From NCBI GenBank assembly GCA_024400425.1, contig JAKSMV010000002.1, positions 145,923-209,922 of the forward strand: a stretch of 64,000 bases of DNA, in the 5' to 3' direction. The notes under the pieces were generated by a model, which saw only the letters and a list, made by a program, of their open reading frames with translations, was not told where the DNA came from and made no database searches. This document shows, piece after piece, positions 1 to 9,467 of this stretch. Position numbers and translations under genes: made by a program. Source of the stretch: Bacteroidales bacterium (lineage in GTDB: Bacteria; Bacteroidota; Bacteroidia; Bacteroidales; F082). Position 1 is the stretch's first letter. Each line of letters opens with the position of its first letter.

Positions 1-2
1 TC

Positions 3-1925
3 TATTACCAGCTCATCGGAACCATTTCCAATCTGCAACTCATCGGCAAGCCTCGCGCCACCCGTGCCACGGCTCGCTTCTCCGACGATTCGGGCAGCAT
101 CGAAATCGTCTTCTTCCGCGGACTGAAATGGATTAAGGACCGCTTCAAGCCAGGTGTGAGATATGTGCTTTTCGGCAAGGCCAGCGAGTTTAACCATAAC
201 TTCAACTTCGTTCATCCCGAAATCGAAGAATACAATCCTAACGACCCGCTCATCGGTGAAGGTCTGCAAGGGGTTTATAATTCTACGGAACGATTGAGAG
301 ACAATGGATTAGGACCACGAACCATCGCAAAATTGCAGAAATTGGTTTTGCAGCAGGTATGGGATTTCATTCCAGAAACGCTGCCAAAATACCTTCTTGA
401 ACAAGAAAACCTGATTCCGCGCAAATACGCTTACTATCAGATTCATCTGCCTTCCAACAATATTGAAATACAGCAAGCTACGCGTCGACTGAAATTCGAG
501 GAGCATTTCTTTTTCCAGCTCAAATTGTTGCGCAACAAGATGCACCGCGAGCAAACCGTGAAGAGCCATGTCTTCGAGGTTGTTGGCGACTATTTCAACG
601 AGTTTTACCAGCATCATCTGCCGTTTCCGCTCACCAATGCGCAGAAACGTGTCATCAAGGAAATCCGCCGCGACTTGGCATCGGGACACCAGATGAACCG
701 CCTGCTGCAAGGCGATGTGGGCAGCGGCAAGACCATTGTCGCCCTCATGGTGATGCTTTTGGCTCTGGACAATGGTTTTCAGGCTTGTCTGATGGCACCG
801 ACAGAAATTCTTGCCAACCAGCATTTTGCGACCATCAAGGAGATGCTTGAGGGCATGAATGTGAACTTCGCCTTGCTGACAGGTTCCACAAAGATAGGAG
901 AGAGGCGAAAGATTTACGCCGAGTTGGCCGACGGCACGATGCAAATCGTGATTGGCACTCACGCCTTGATTGAGAGCAAGGTGGTTTTCAAGAACTTGGG
1001 ACTCGCCATCATTGATGAGCAACATCGTTTTGGCGTGGAGCAAAGGGCGAAATTCTACGAAAAGGCGGCCTTGCCACCACACACCCTTGTGATGACGGCC
1101 ACACCCATTCCGCGCACCCTCGCCATGACGCAATACGGCGACTTGGACGTCTCGAAAATCGATGAACTTCCGCCTGGAAGAAAGCCTGTGCAGACTTATC
1201 ACCTTTACAGCGACGACCGCTATCGCATCATGGTGTTCATGAAGCAGCAGATTGCCCTCGGCCGACAGATTTATGTGGTGTATCCCTGCATTAAGGAGTC
1301 GGAAAAGACCGATATGATAGCCTTGCAGGCGGGTTACGAGGCCTTGCTGCGCGATTTTCCCGAACCGCAATACAAACTCTGTGTCTGTCACGGTCAGCTG
1401 AGCGCAGAAGACAAAGACTGGGAGATGCAGCGTTTCATCACGAAAAACGCACAAATCATGGTGGCCACTACCGTCATCGAGGTGGGTGTGAATGTGCCCA
1501 ATGCCTCGGTGATGATTATCGAGAATGCTAACCGCTTCGGACTCTCACAGCTGCATCAGCTGAGAGGCCGTGTGGGTCGCGGTGCCGACCAGTCGTATTG
1601 CATCCTCGTCACCGACCACAAGCTCACCAACGATGGCAAGATGCGCATGAAGACCATGTGCAGCAGCAACGATGGCTTCGTGATTGCCGAGGCCGACCTC
1701 GAATTGCGCGGTCCTGGCGAGACAGGCGGCACGCGCCAGTCGGGACAGATAGAGATGATGATTGGCGATTTGCAGAAAGACGGCGAACTGATTCCGCACG
1801 TCCGCGAAGCCGCCATCAACCTGCTTGCCGACGACCCGAAGCTCATCAAGCCCGAAAACCGCATGTTGCGCGAGCACTACAAGGAATTGTTCGCCCAAAC
1901 CTTCGACTGGAGCCAAATCGGATAG
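3..1925 (+). CDS. recG: ATP-dependent DNA helicase RecG, 5'-truncated by the window edge
   Basis: RecG remodels stalled replication forks and Holliday junctions. The reading frame is open from base 3, so the gene starts before the window; about 640 residues are visible and perhaps 50-60 are missing. The first visible part is the OB-fold wedge domain that grips branched DNA. The helicase core follows: Walker A GDVGSGKT (from base 711), Walker B variant DEQH followed by RFGVEQR (near 1014), motif III TATPIPRTLA (near 1096), and the C-terminal motifs VIEVGVNVPNA and QLRGRVGRG (near 1563). DEQH and the GRVGRG arginine motif are typical of RecG. The stop codon runs straight into a palindromic repeat. 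Identity is near certain; only the start is unknown. Confidence 0.97.
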   Translation, partial: YYQLIGTISNLQLIGKPRATRATARFSDDSGSIEIVFFRGLKWIKDRFKPGVRYVLFGKASEFNHNFNFVHPEIEEYNPNDPLIGEGLQGVYNSTERLRDNGLGPRTIAKLQKLVLQQVWDFIPETLPKYLLEQENLIPRKYAYYQIHLPSNNIEIQQATRRLKFEEHFFFQLKLLRNKMHREQTVKSHVFEVVGDYFNEFYQHHLPFPLTNAQKRVIKEIRRDLASGHQMNRLLQGDVGSGKTIVALMVMLLALDNGFQACLMAPTEILANQHFATIKEMLEGMNVNFALLTGSTKIGERRKIYAELADGTMQIVIGTHALIESKVVFKNLGLAIIDEQHRFGVEQRAKFYEKAALPPHTLVMTATPIPRTLAMTQYGDLDVSKIDELPPGRKPVQTYHLYSDDRYRIMVFMKQQIALGRQIYVVYPCIKESEKTDMIALQAGYEALLRDFPEPQYKLCVCHGQLSAEDKDWEMQRFITKNAQIMVATTVIEVGVNVPNASVMIIENANRFGLSQLHQLRGRVGRGADQSYCILVTDHKLTNDGKMRMKTMCSSNDGFVIAEADLELRGPGETGGTRQSGQIEMMIGDLQKDGELIPHVREAAINLLADDPKLIKPENRMLREHYKELFAQTFDWSQIG

Positions 1926-1951
1926 TAGAGACGCGCCATGGCACGTCTCTT
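1925..1951. repeat. Dispersed palindromic repeat, copy 1
   Basis: A roughly 28-bp inverted repeat with left arm GAGACGCGCC, centre CATGG and right arm GGCACGTCTC. It begins on the last base of the recG stop codon. Near-identical copies lie at 1965-1993, 17919-17946 and 23415-23442, all outside genes. In this copy the right arm carries A where perfect symmetry needs G. Confidence 0.85.
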
Positions 1952-1964
1952 AATAATGTATCGC

Positions 1965-1993
1965 TGTGAGACGCGCCATGGCGCGTCTCTACA
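1965..1993. repeat. Dispersed palindromic repeat, copy 2
   Basis: Second copy, 13 bp after copy 1. Here the arms GAGACGCGCC and GGCGCGTCTC are perfectly complementary. The pair of copies sits between recG and the S46 peptidase promoter and could fold as two successive hairpins downstream of recG. There is no U-run after either, so a simple rho-independent terminator is not shown. Confidence 0.85.
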
Positions 1994-2014
1994 GGCACAA
2001 AATCAATATTTTTG

Positions 2015-2022
2015 TATCTTTG
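2015..2022 (+). promoter_or_regulatory. -7 promoter element for the S46 peptidase
   Basis: TATCTTTG matches the Bacteroidota -7 consensus TAnnTTTG and lies 22 bases before the ATG at 2045. No clear -33 TTTG is visible upstream. It also shows that an in-frame TTG at 2012 lies inside the promoter and is not the start codon. Confidence 0.65.
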
Positions 2023-2044
2023 CCCCAAATTTCAAATTATCGTT

Positions 2045-4183
2045 ATGAAAAGATTAGCCTTTCTTTTGACCTTCGCGGTTTTGTTTCCTTCGTGCCTTAT
2101 AATGGCTGGTGAAGGAATGTGGATTCCTATGTTGTTGCAATACAACGAAAAAGAGATGCAGGAAATGGGTATGCGTATCACTGCCGACGACATTTACAGC
2201 ATCAATCACAGCTCGCTGAAAGATGCCATCGTGCTCTTTGGCGGCGGCTGCACGGGCGAAATCGTCAGCGACTATGGTCTGCTGCTCACCAACCACCACT
2301 GCGGCTATGGCAGCATCCAACGTCACAGCTCTGTTGAACACGATTACCTCACCGATGGCTTCTGGGCCAATGACCGTTCGCAAGAGTTGCCTTGTCCGGG
2401 CATGAGTGTCACCTTCTTGCGCGAGATGCGCGATGTGACCTCGCGAGTTCTTGAAGGCGTCACCGACGATATGGACGAAGCCGACCGCCAAAGTAAAATA
2501 GAAGCCAACATCAAGAAAATCACTGCTGAAGTGGAGAAGGAAACCGAATATAAAGTCAGCATCAAGCCTTTCTTCTTGGGCAACGAATACTACTTGCTGC
2601 TCAACGAAGTCTATACCGATATCCGCCTTGTGGGTTGTCCGCCAAGCAATATCGGCAAGTTTGGTGGCGACACCGACAACTGGGTTTGGCCACGTCACAC
2701 TGGCGACTTCAGTATCTTCCGTGTGTATGCCGACAAGGACGGACATCCAGCCGACTACAGCGCTGAAAATGTGCCATATAAGCCTGCCAAGCATCTCGAC
2801 ATTTCGCTGAAAGGTGCCGTCGAAGGCGACTTCACTTTCGTGTTTGGCTATCCCGCCCGCACCAGCGAATATCTGCCCGCCGTGGCCGTTGACCAGGAAG
2901 CCAACCTCATCGACCCCATCACCGTTGACTTGCGCGGAAAGATTCTGGACATCTACAACAAGTATCAGGAACAAGACAAGAAAGTACGCATCCAATATGC
3001 TTCGAAGCACGCTGGCTTGGGCAACGGCTGGAAGAAATGGATGGGTGTCACCGAAGGCATCAACCATTTCCACGGTGTTGAGAAAAAGCAATTCTTTGAA
3101 GAAGACTTCCAAAATTGGGCTTCAGGCGATGAAAGTCGTGCCCAATATGTCAATTTGCTTGGCCAATTCGAGAAAAACTATAAGGATTTGGAGCTTTTCC
3201 AGTTGGCTTATACCTATGTGGCCGAAGCCGGAATGAACATCGAACTCTTCAGTTTTGCAGGCAAGTTTGCCAAACTCGCACAAGTCACGAAAGAAACGCC
3301 TCAAGAGGACATCGACAAGATGATTGCTTCGCTGAAAGGCTCCGCTAAGTCGTTCTTCAAGGATTATTACATGCCTATCGACAAGGAAGTCGCAGCCATG
3401 CTGCTGAAAGAATACATCAAGGCGCAACCTGCCGATTTCCGTCCCGCTTTCCTGAACGACATCAAGGACGTTGACGAATATGTGGAAACCTTGTTCGCCA
3501 AGTCGTTCCTCGTTTCGGAAGAAAGTGTAAATGCTTTCTTGGATGGTTTCAAGGCAAAGAGTGTCAAGAAGTTGCAGAACGACCCGGCTTTCGTGGCTTA
3601 CCAAAGCATCATCGGTTTCTATCGCGACCATGTGTATCCTTCGCTTGCTTCCATTACCGAAGACAACCAGCGTTTGCAGCGCATCTACATGAAAGGACAG
3701 ATGGAAATGCAGCCCGAAAAGCGTTTCTCGCCCGATGCCAACTTTACGCTTCGCGTGACTTATGGTAAGATTGAAGGCTTCAAGCCGAAAGATGGCATGA
3801 ACTACCGTCACTTCACCACGTTGGAAGGCATCATGCAGAAGGAGAATCCCGACATCTACGACTATGTCGTCGAGCCACGCCTGAAAGAGCTTTACAACAA
3901 CAAGGACTATGGCCGCTATGCCGACAAGGACGGCACCATGCACGTGGCGTTCACCGCTTCGGTCCACACCACGGGCGGCAACTCGGGTAGCCCGATTCTG
4001 AATGCCGATGGCCAACTCTTGGGCCTCAACTTCGACCGCTGCTGGGAAGGCACGATGAGCGACTTGATTTATGACCCTAGCATCTGTCGTAACATCTCTG
4101 TCGATATTCGCTATGTGCTTTTCATCATCGACAAGTTTGCAGGTGCCAAGCACCTTGTTGACGAAATGACAATTGTAGAATGA
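2045..4183 (+). CDS. dpp11: S46 family dipeptidyl-peptidase, predicted DPP11 (Asp/Glu-specific)
   Basis: S46 enzymes release dipeptides from peptides in the periplasm; DPP11 prefers Asp or Glu at the P1 position and feeds amino-acid fermentation in Bacteroidota. The 713-residue product starts with a signal peptide (MKRLAFLLTFAVLFPSCLIMA). The catalytic triad can be placed: His85 in TNHHCGYG, Asp221 in RHTGDFS and Ser647 in GGNSGSP. Arg665 in GLNFDRCWEG lies 18 residues after the serine, the same spacing as Ser655 and Arg673 of Porphyromonas gingivalis DPP11, where the Arg sets acidic specificity. DPP7 enzymes lack this Arg. The start was set at ATG 2045 because it begins the signal peptide and follows the promoter. 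An M16 peptidase gene follows 35 bp later. Confidence 0.88.
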   Translation: MKRLAFLLTFAVLFPSCLIMAGEGMWIPMLLQYNEKEMQEMGMRITADDIYSINHSSLKDAIVLFGGGCTGEIVSDYGLLLTNHHCGYGSIQRHSSVEHDYLTDGFWANDRSQELPCPGMSVTFLREMRDVTSRVLEGVTDDMDEADRQSKIEANIKKITAEVEKETEYKVSIKPFFLGNEYYLLLNEVYTDIRLVGCPPSNIGKFGGDTDNWVWPRHTGDFSIFRVYADKDGHPADYSAENVPYKPAKHLDISLKGAVEGDFTFVFGYPARTSEYLPAVAVDQEANLIDPITVDLRGKILDIYNKYQEQDKKVRIQYASKHAGLGNGWKKWMGVTEGINHFHGVEKKQFFEEDFQNWASGDESRAQYVNLLGQFEKNYKDLELFQLAYTYVAEAGMNIELFSFAGKFAKLAQVTKETPQEDIDKMIASLKGSAKSFFKDYYMPIDKEVAAMLLKEYIKAQPADFRPAFLNDIKDVDEYVETLFAKSFLVSEESVNAFLDGFKAKSVKKLQNDPAFVAYQSIIGFYRDHVYPSLASITEDNQRLQRIYMKGQMEMQPEKRFSPDANFTLRVTYGKIEGFKPKDGMNYRHFTTLEGIMQKENPDIYDYVVEPRLKELYNNKDYGRYADKDGTMHVAFTASVHTTGGNSGSPILNADGQLLGLNFDRCWEGTMSDLIYDPSICRNISVDIRYVLFIIDKFAGAKHLVDEMTIVE

Positions 4184-4218
4184 TTTAATTTATTGATAAT
4201 CAACTTTATATTTAATCT

Positions 4219-7125
4219 ATGAAAAAGCTATTCTTATTTGCCATCATGTCGGTTGTGACATTGCTGGCAGTTTCGTGCAAGGAAACGAAAAAAGAGTATG
4301 AAAGCGTAGTAGGCGACCCCATCAACGCCCGCATCTATACGCTCGACAACGGCCTGAAAGTGTATATGGCCGTGAACAAGGAAGAGCCTCGCATTCAGAC
4401 TTACATCGCCGTTCGTGCAGGCAGCAAGAACGACCCGGCTGAAACCACAGGCCTCGCCCACTACTTCGAACACCTGATGTTCAAGGGAACACCAAGTTTC
4501 GGCACTTCCGACTACGAAGCCGAAAAACCCATGCTCGACCAAATCGAACAGCTGTTTGAAGTGTATCGCCAAACCACCGACTCGGTTGAACGCAAGGCTA
4601 TCTATCATCAGATTGACAGCATCAGCCAAGAGGCTTCGAAGATTGCCATTCCTAACGAGTATGACAAACTGATGGCAGCTATCGGTGCAAATGGCACCAA
4701 TGCCTACACCAGCAACGATGTGACTTGCTATGTCGAAGACATTCCGAGCAACCAAATCGAAAATTGGGCCAAGATTCAGGCCGACCGCTTCATGAATCCT
4801 GTCATCCGTGGCTTCCACACCGAGTTGGAGACCATTTATGAAGAATACAACATGGGCTTGACCCAAGATAGCCGTCAGGTTTGGGAAGCAGAGCTGAGCG
4901 GGCTTTATCCTAATCACCCTTACGGTCAGCAAACCACCATTGGCCGTCCTGAGCACTTGAAGAATCCTTCTATCACCAATGTGAAGAACTATCACGCCAC
5001 TTGGTATGTGCCGAACAACATGGCCATCTGCCTCTCGGGCGATTTCGATCCTGAGGAGATGATTGCCGTCATCAAGAAGTATTTCGGCGTGATGCAACCA
5101 AACGAAAACCTGCCTAAGCTTGAGTTCCCAGCCGAAGAACCAATCAACGCTCCTATCGTGAAGGAAGTGTTGGGCATTGAAGCCGAAAACGTCACTATCG
5201 CTTGGCGTACCGACAAGGCTGCAAGCGATGAAGCCGACATTGCCGACATCGCCGCTTCAATCCTTTCAAACGGACAAGCTGGCTTGATTGACCTCGACCT
5301 GCAACAGAAGCAGAAGGTGTTGGGTGCTTACTGCTACAACAGCACTATGAATGACTATGGTTATTTTGAGGCCTACGCCCGTCCAAAAGAAGGCCAAACC
5401 CTTGAAGAAGCCAAAGACCTTCTCCTTGAAGAAATCGCAAAGCTCCGCAATGGCGACTTCGACGAATCGCTCGTGAAGGCTTCGGTCGATAACTACAAAC
5501 TCCAGATGCAGAATTACCTCGACAGCAATGCGGGCCGTGCCAACGCTTTCGTCAACGCTTTCATCAATGGCATCGCTTGGGCTGACCAAGTGGCTCAACT
5601 CGACCATTTGAGCAAGGTCACGAAGGACGACATCGTGAAATTTGCCAACGAACGCCTCGGCGAAAACAACTATGTGGTGGTCTATAAACGTGAAGGCAAA
5701 CGCGACATCAAGAAGCTCGACAAGCCTGAAATTACTCCTATCGCTACCAACCGCGATGCCGTCAGCGCTTTCGTCGAAGAAGTGCAGAACTCAGAAGTGA
5801 AAGACATCGAACCTGTGTTCGTTGACTTCGACAAGGATATGGCTAAGGCTAATGCAAAGTCGGGCATCGAAGTGCTCTACAAGAAGAACGAAACCACCGA
5901 TTTGTTCCAACTGATGTATGCCTTCGAGATTGGCTCGAACAACGATGCCACCCTTTCGACCGCTTTCGACTATATCGACTATTTGGGCACCAGCACCAAG
6001 TCGGCTGAAGACATCAAGAAGGCCTTCTACAACATTGCCTGCAGCTTCAGCGCTCGCGTCTCAAGCGACCGTTGCTATATCTCGATTAACGGCTTGAGCG
6101 AGAACATGCCACAAGCCATGGCTTTGGTGGAAGAACTCATCGCCGATGCACAACCCGACGAGGCCGTGCTCGAAAACCTCAAGATGGACCGCATGAAATC
6201 GCGTACCGATGCCAAGAAGAACCAAAACCAATGCTTCAGCGCATTGCGCCGCTATGCTTCTTTTGGTCCCGACTACATCAAGGCTACCACGATGAGCAAC
6301 GAGGTTTTGGCTCAGCTGACCAGCGACGACTTGCTCAACAAGGTGAAGGACTTGTTCACCAAGCAGCATTATGTGTTGTATTATGGCCCACAAGAAATGG
6401 ATGCAGTTGTGGCTCAAATCAACGAGTCACACAATGTCCCTGAAGAACTTGCACCGATTGAGAAGGTCGAGACAAAGTATCAAGAGACACCTGAAAACCA
6501 AGTTCTTTTAGCCGAATATGATGCCAAGCAAATCCGCTACATCCAATATTCAAACCGTGGCGAAAAGTTTGACGTTGCCAACGACGCCATAATGAGCCTC
6601 TACAACGAATACTTTGGCGGTGGCATGAACAGCATCGTCTTCCAGGAGATGCGCGAAGCCCGCGGCTTGGCTTATTCGGCCAGCGCATGGCTTGCAATGC
6701 CTTCCTACGACTATCAACCTTATACCTTCAATGCCTTCATCGCTACGCAAAACGAGAAGATGCAACAGGCCATTGAAGCCTTTGCCGACATCATCAACAA
6801 CATGCCTGAAAGCGAAGCTGCCTTTAAGATTGCCAAAGATGCCATCGTCAGCCGTATGCGCACCGAACGCACCATCAAGAGCAGCGTCCTTTTGGCTTAC
6901 CTCGATGCCAAGGACATGGGCGTTGACTACGACCGCAACAAGGACATCTTCGAACAAGTGCAAGGCTTGACCCTCGACGACGTGAAGGCCTTCCAGCAAC
7001 AATGGGTGAAGGACCGCACCTACACCTATTGCATCCTTGGCGACTCGAAGGATTTGGATCTCAACTATCTGCGCACCCTCGGCCCGGTGAAGTGCCTGAG
7101 TCAAGAGGAAATCTTCGGATATTGA
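4219..7125 (+). CDS. M16 family zinc peptidase, lipoprotein
   Basis: A pitrilysin/insulinase-type metallopeptidase of 968 residues. The N-terminus MKKLFLFAIMSVVTLLAVSC is a lipoprotein signal with a lipobox (LAVSC), so the protein should be anchored to an envelope membrane. The inverted zinc motif HxxEH is seen as His81-Tyr-Phe-Glu84-His85, with the further acidic ligand region (ETIYEEYNM) near residues 204-210. Two N-terminal M16 domains are followed by two more degenerate M16 modules in the second half, giving a full-length clam-shell enzyme in one chain. It follows the S46 peptidase by 35 bp and probably shares its transcript. A strong terminator closes the pair. The substrate is not predictable beyond small peptides or unfolded proteins. 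Confidence 0.9.
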   Translation: MKKLFLFAIMSVVTLLAVSCKETKKEYESVVGDPINARIYTLDNGLKVYMAVNKEEPRIQTYIAVRAGSKNDPAETTGLAHYFEHLMFKGTPSFGTSDYEAEKPMLDQIEQLFEVYRQTTDSVERKAIYHQIDSISQEASKIAIPNEYDKLMAAIGANGTNAYTSNDVTCYVEDIPSNQIENWAKIQADRFMNPVIRGFHTELETIYEEYNMGLTQDSRQVWEAELSGLYPNHPYGQQTTIGRPEHLKNPSITNVKNYHATWYVPNNMAICLSGDFDPEEMIAVIKKYFGVMQPNENLPKLEFPAEEPINAPIVKEVLGIEAENVTIAWRTDKAASDEADIADIAASILSNGQAGLIDLDLQQKQKVLGAYCYNSTMNDYGYFEAYARPKEGQTLEEAKDLLLEEIAKLRNGDFDESLVKASVDNYKLQMQNYLDSNAGRANAFVNAFINGIAWADQVAQLDHLSKVTKDDIVKFANERLGENNYVVVYKREGKRDIKKLDKPEITPIATNRDAVSAFVEEVQNSEVKDIEPVFVDFDKDMAKANAKSGIEVLYKKNETTDLFQLMYAFEIGSNNDATLSTAFDYIDYLGTSTKSAEDIKKAFYNIACSFSARVSSDRCYISINGLSENMPQAMALVEELIADAQPDEAVLENLKMDRMKSRTDAKKNQNQCFSALRRYASFGPDYIKATTMSNEVLAQLTSDDLLNKVKDLFTKQHYVLYYGPQEMDAVVAQINESHNVPEELAPIEKVETKYQETPENQVLLAEYDAKQIRYIQYSNRGEKFDVANDAIMSLYNEYFGGGMNSIVFQEMREARGLAYSASAWLAMPSYDYQPYTFNAFIATQNEKMQQAIEAFADIINNMPESEAAFKIAKDAIVSRMRTERTIKSSVLLAYLDAKDMGVDYDRNKDIFEQVQGLTLDDVKAFQQQWVKDRTYTYCILGDSKDLDLNYLRTLGPVKCLSQEEIFGY

Positions 7126-7148
7126 TATTCCATATCTATGAATTGGAA

Positions 7149-7180
7149 AATCGGCTCGCATTGCGGGCCGATTTTTTTTG
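7149..7180 (+). terminator. Rho-independent terminator after the M16 peptidase
   Basis: Stem AATCGGC / GCCGATT with a partly paired loop, followed directly by a run of eight T. It separates the peptidase pair from the kinase/phosphatase cassette. Confidence 0.9.
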
Positions 7181-7208
7181 CACCGCATCATATATTTCCC
7201 AAAAAGAT

Positions 7209-7238
7209 TTTGAAAAACAAATAATGTGACTATCTTTG
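7209..7238 (+). promoter_or_regulatory. Promoter of the seven-gene signalling cassette
   Basis: -33 element TTTG at 7209-7212 and -7 element TATCTTTG at 7231-7238, spaced by 18 bases. This is a full match to the Bacteroidota vegetative promoter. The ATG of the first gene is at 7284. Confidence 0.75.
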
Positions 7239-7283
7239 CCGCATAATTCACATTTTCAAGTCAAAGGCAAAAAAAACGACAAT

Positions 7284-9440
7284 ATGGTACTCTTCAATCC
7301 AACGAAACGGGCGCAACTGGCTCATGTTGCTAACCTCATCAGCATGGCGCGCCTCGATGGTCAGCTTACGCAAAACGAGCATGATTATATTCTTCTGGTA
7401 GCCAAGGAATTTAACCTTACGCAAGCCGAACTCGACCAATGCTTTAAGGACAGCGACAACCTCGTCATCGAGATTCCGAAGTCTGATGACGACAAGGTGG
7501 ATTACATGAAGAACCTCGTTTCCATGATGTTTTCCGATGGCGTCATCGACAAGCAGAAAAGGAGTCTTGCCGAGCATATCTGCGAAAAATTCGGCTATGA
7601 TGGCAAGCAGGCAGTCGATATCATCTATGACGACCTCATGAAGGAGATTCGGGAAAGCGAACCTGAAGGCACCGCTGATAATGGCGAAATGACAGAAGAA
7701 GAGTTCCGCAAGGAACTGAACATTCGCCTCAACAAAGCAACTAAATGCCTTATGGATAACGACATGCCGGGGGCTTTCGACCAGTTGTTCTATGCAGCGT
7801 TGGCTGATGAAACGGCTCGCCGTCTCTTCTTGCGTATCGCTCGTGGCGTGTATCCTATGTACATGCTCACCGACAAGCAGATTGCCGAGATGAAGAAGCT
7901 CTCCGACGAGGGCTATGCCATTGCGAAATATGCCTTGGGCCGCTATCACCAGCTGGTTCAGCCCGATGAAGACTCGATGAAACAAGCCTACGACCTTTTC
8001 GTTGCCGCTGCCGACAAAGGCATTGGTGATGCTATCTTTGCCTTGTCCTTGTTTTACCGCGATGGCCGTGTAAAGCAAGCCAATAATCAAAAATATGTCA
8101 GTCTCCTTGGGCAAGTCGATAATCAGACATACCTCAAGCTCCGCGAAGATGCCATCGAAAAGGGCAGCGTTAAGGCGTTCTATCAGAAGGCAAAGGACAT
8201 CCTGTATGGCTTGAATGGCTACGAGGCTGACCCGAAATATATACTCGACTTTGTTTCCAATATTCTGAAAGATGCCACAGGCGATGACGAAAAGGACATC
8301 TTTGAATTTGAACCTGAATATTACGATTTGTTGGGCCGTGCCTATCAGGAACTGGGCGACATTGAGAAGGCTGAAGATGCTTATATTCAGGCTATCAGCT
8401 TCGGTTTCTACGAATCGATAAGCAGTCTCATCCTGATGATGTGCTATGACGAGGATGGCAATTTGACCGAGAAAGAAATGTTCGACAAATATGTCGAGAT
8501 TGGCATCCAGCATAACGATGCTTTCTGTTATACCTTGCGAGGCGACATTACCAAGGATGAATATGACAAGCTCAGCAAGAGAGAACAAATTAGGAAGACA
8601 GAACAAATCAAGGCCGATTTGGAGAAAGGCTACCAATTGGGCGACAACATAGCACCATGGATAATGGGCAAGAACTATTATTTCGGCAACTTCGGTTTCG
8701 AGGAAAACGACGAAGAGGCTTGGGATTGGTTCAACCTTGGAGCCGCGTACTTCAGTTCAAACTGCTACAGCATGATGGCTACGATGATTGACGAAGGCCA
8801 TTGTCCTGTCGAAGTCCCCGAAAGTTTCCGACCCTTCTGCCTGCTTTGCGCCTATCGCAATGGCGACGAAAGCCGTTTGGAAGATGTCATTGAAGCTTAT
8901 CAGAATGGACAACTCGATGATTTCAAGGAGGAAATCGAGAAATACTATCTGCCTTTGTATGAGAATATTGCACCGGCAGAAGAAGATGAAGGACAGACCG
9001 ACGGCGGCCTCATTGACGAAGGCATTCCGCTCATTGCCATCGTCCATACCGATGCCACCGCCGACATCATCGAGTTTGATGTCGATAATTGGAGCGAAAT
9101 GGCCGATTTCATTAGCGCTGACCGACTTCACGCCTTACGCCTGCAGCCACTCTTCGAAATCGGGCGTAAGGCCGGATACGAAGAAAAGGTGACGGGCTGG
9201 ACTGATAAGAACGGTCAGCAGAAACGGTTGCCGATTAACATTGTCGGTCAAAAAATTTCTCGCGAGCCTGTTGCCGGCGACATCATCCTGACGCTTGAAG
9301 ACGACGACCACAACCCGATGAGTTTCTACGACATCAACGCCTTGCGCCGCGTGCTGGAAGCTTTAGGTGCCACCATCGAGAACATTTGTCTTGATGATGA
9401 TGACAACGATGACGATGGCAGATTTGATGCTTGGAGCTAA
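7284..9440 (+). CDS. TerB-like N-terminal domain protein with Sel1/TPR-type repeats
   Basis: A 718-residue protein without signal peptide, so probably cytoplasmic. Residues 1 to about 125 form an all-helical TerB-like (tellurite-resistance/DUF533-type) domain with two acidic helix turns (SMARLDGQLTQNEHD and SMMFSDGVIDKQKRS). Residues 200 to about 520 hold degenerate Sel1/TPR repeats (AKYALGRYHQL, AIFALSLFYRDG, YYDLLGRAYQELGD, AWDWFNLGAAYF), a protein-interaction scaffold. The C-terminal part is unassigned and ends in a very acidic tail (DDDDNDDDG). The ATG at 7284 is used because the in-frame TTG at 7236 lies in the promoter. It is the first gene of the cassette; an M48 peptidase gene with a second TerB-like domain follows after 27 bp. 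The exact role is unknown; a scaffold or sensor is an inference. Confidence 0.75.
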   Translation: MVLFNPTKRAQLAHVANLISMARLDGQLTQNEHDYILLVAKEFNLTQAELDQCFKDSDNLVIEIPKSDDDKVDYMKNLVSMMFSDGVIDKQKRSLAEHICEKFGYDGKQAVDIIYDDLMKEIRESEPEGTADNGEMTEEEFRKELNIRLNKATKCLMDNDMPGAFDQLFYAALADETARRLFLRIARGVYPMYMLTDKQIAEMKKLSDEGYAIAKYALGRYHQLVQPDEDSMKQAYDLFVAAADKGIGDAIFALSLFYRDGRVKQANNQKYVSLLGQVDNQTYLKLREDAIEKGSVKAFYQKAKDILYGLNGYEADPKYILDFVSNILKDATGDDEKDIFEFEPEYYDLLGRAYQELGDIEKAEDAYIQAISFGFYESISSLILMMCYDEDGNLTEKEMFDKYVEIGIQHNDAFCYTLRGDITKDEYDKLSKREQIRKTEQIKADLEKGYQLGDNIAPWIMGKNYYFGNFGFEENDEEAWDWFNLGAAYFSSNCYSMMATMIDEGHCPVEVPESFRPFCLLCAYRNGDESRLEDVIEAYQNGQLDDFKEEIEKYYLPLYENIAPAEEDEGQTDGGLIDEGIPLIAIVHTDATADIIEFDVDNWSEMADFISADRLHALRLQPLFEIGRKAGYEEKVTGWTDKNGQQKRLPINIVGQKISREPVAGDIILTLEDDDHNPMSFYDINALRRVLEALGATIENICLDDDDNDDDGRFDAWS

Positions 9441-9467
9441 ACATTGCCAACTAATAATATTCCATTT

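Noticed and set aside
309..1454. Long minus-strand open frame opposite recG (381 codons)
   Set aside because: It is complementary to a fully conserved helicase; its translation has no domain pattern. Similar long antisense frames at 3122-4153, 7248-8636, 14241-15626 and 23698-25212 were rejected for the same reason; they reflect codon bias of the true genes.
2012..2044. Upstream TTG start for the S46 peptidase
   Set aside because: The TTG lies within the -7 promoter element and would place extra residues before a normal signal peptide. The same logic rejects TTG 7236 for the TerB/Sel1 gene and the start at 48214 for the pseudokinase.
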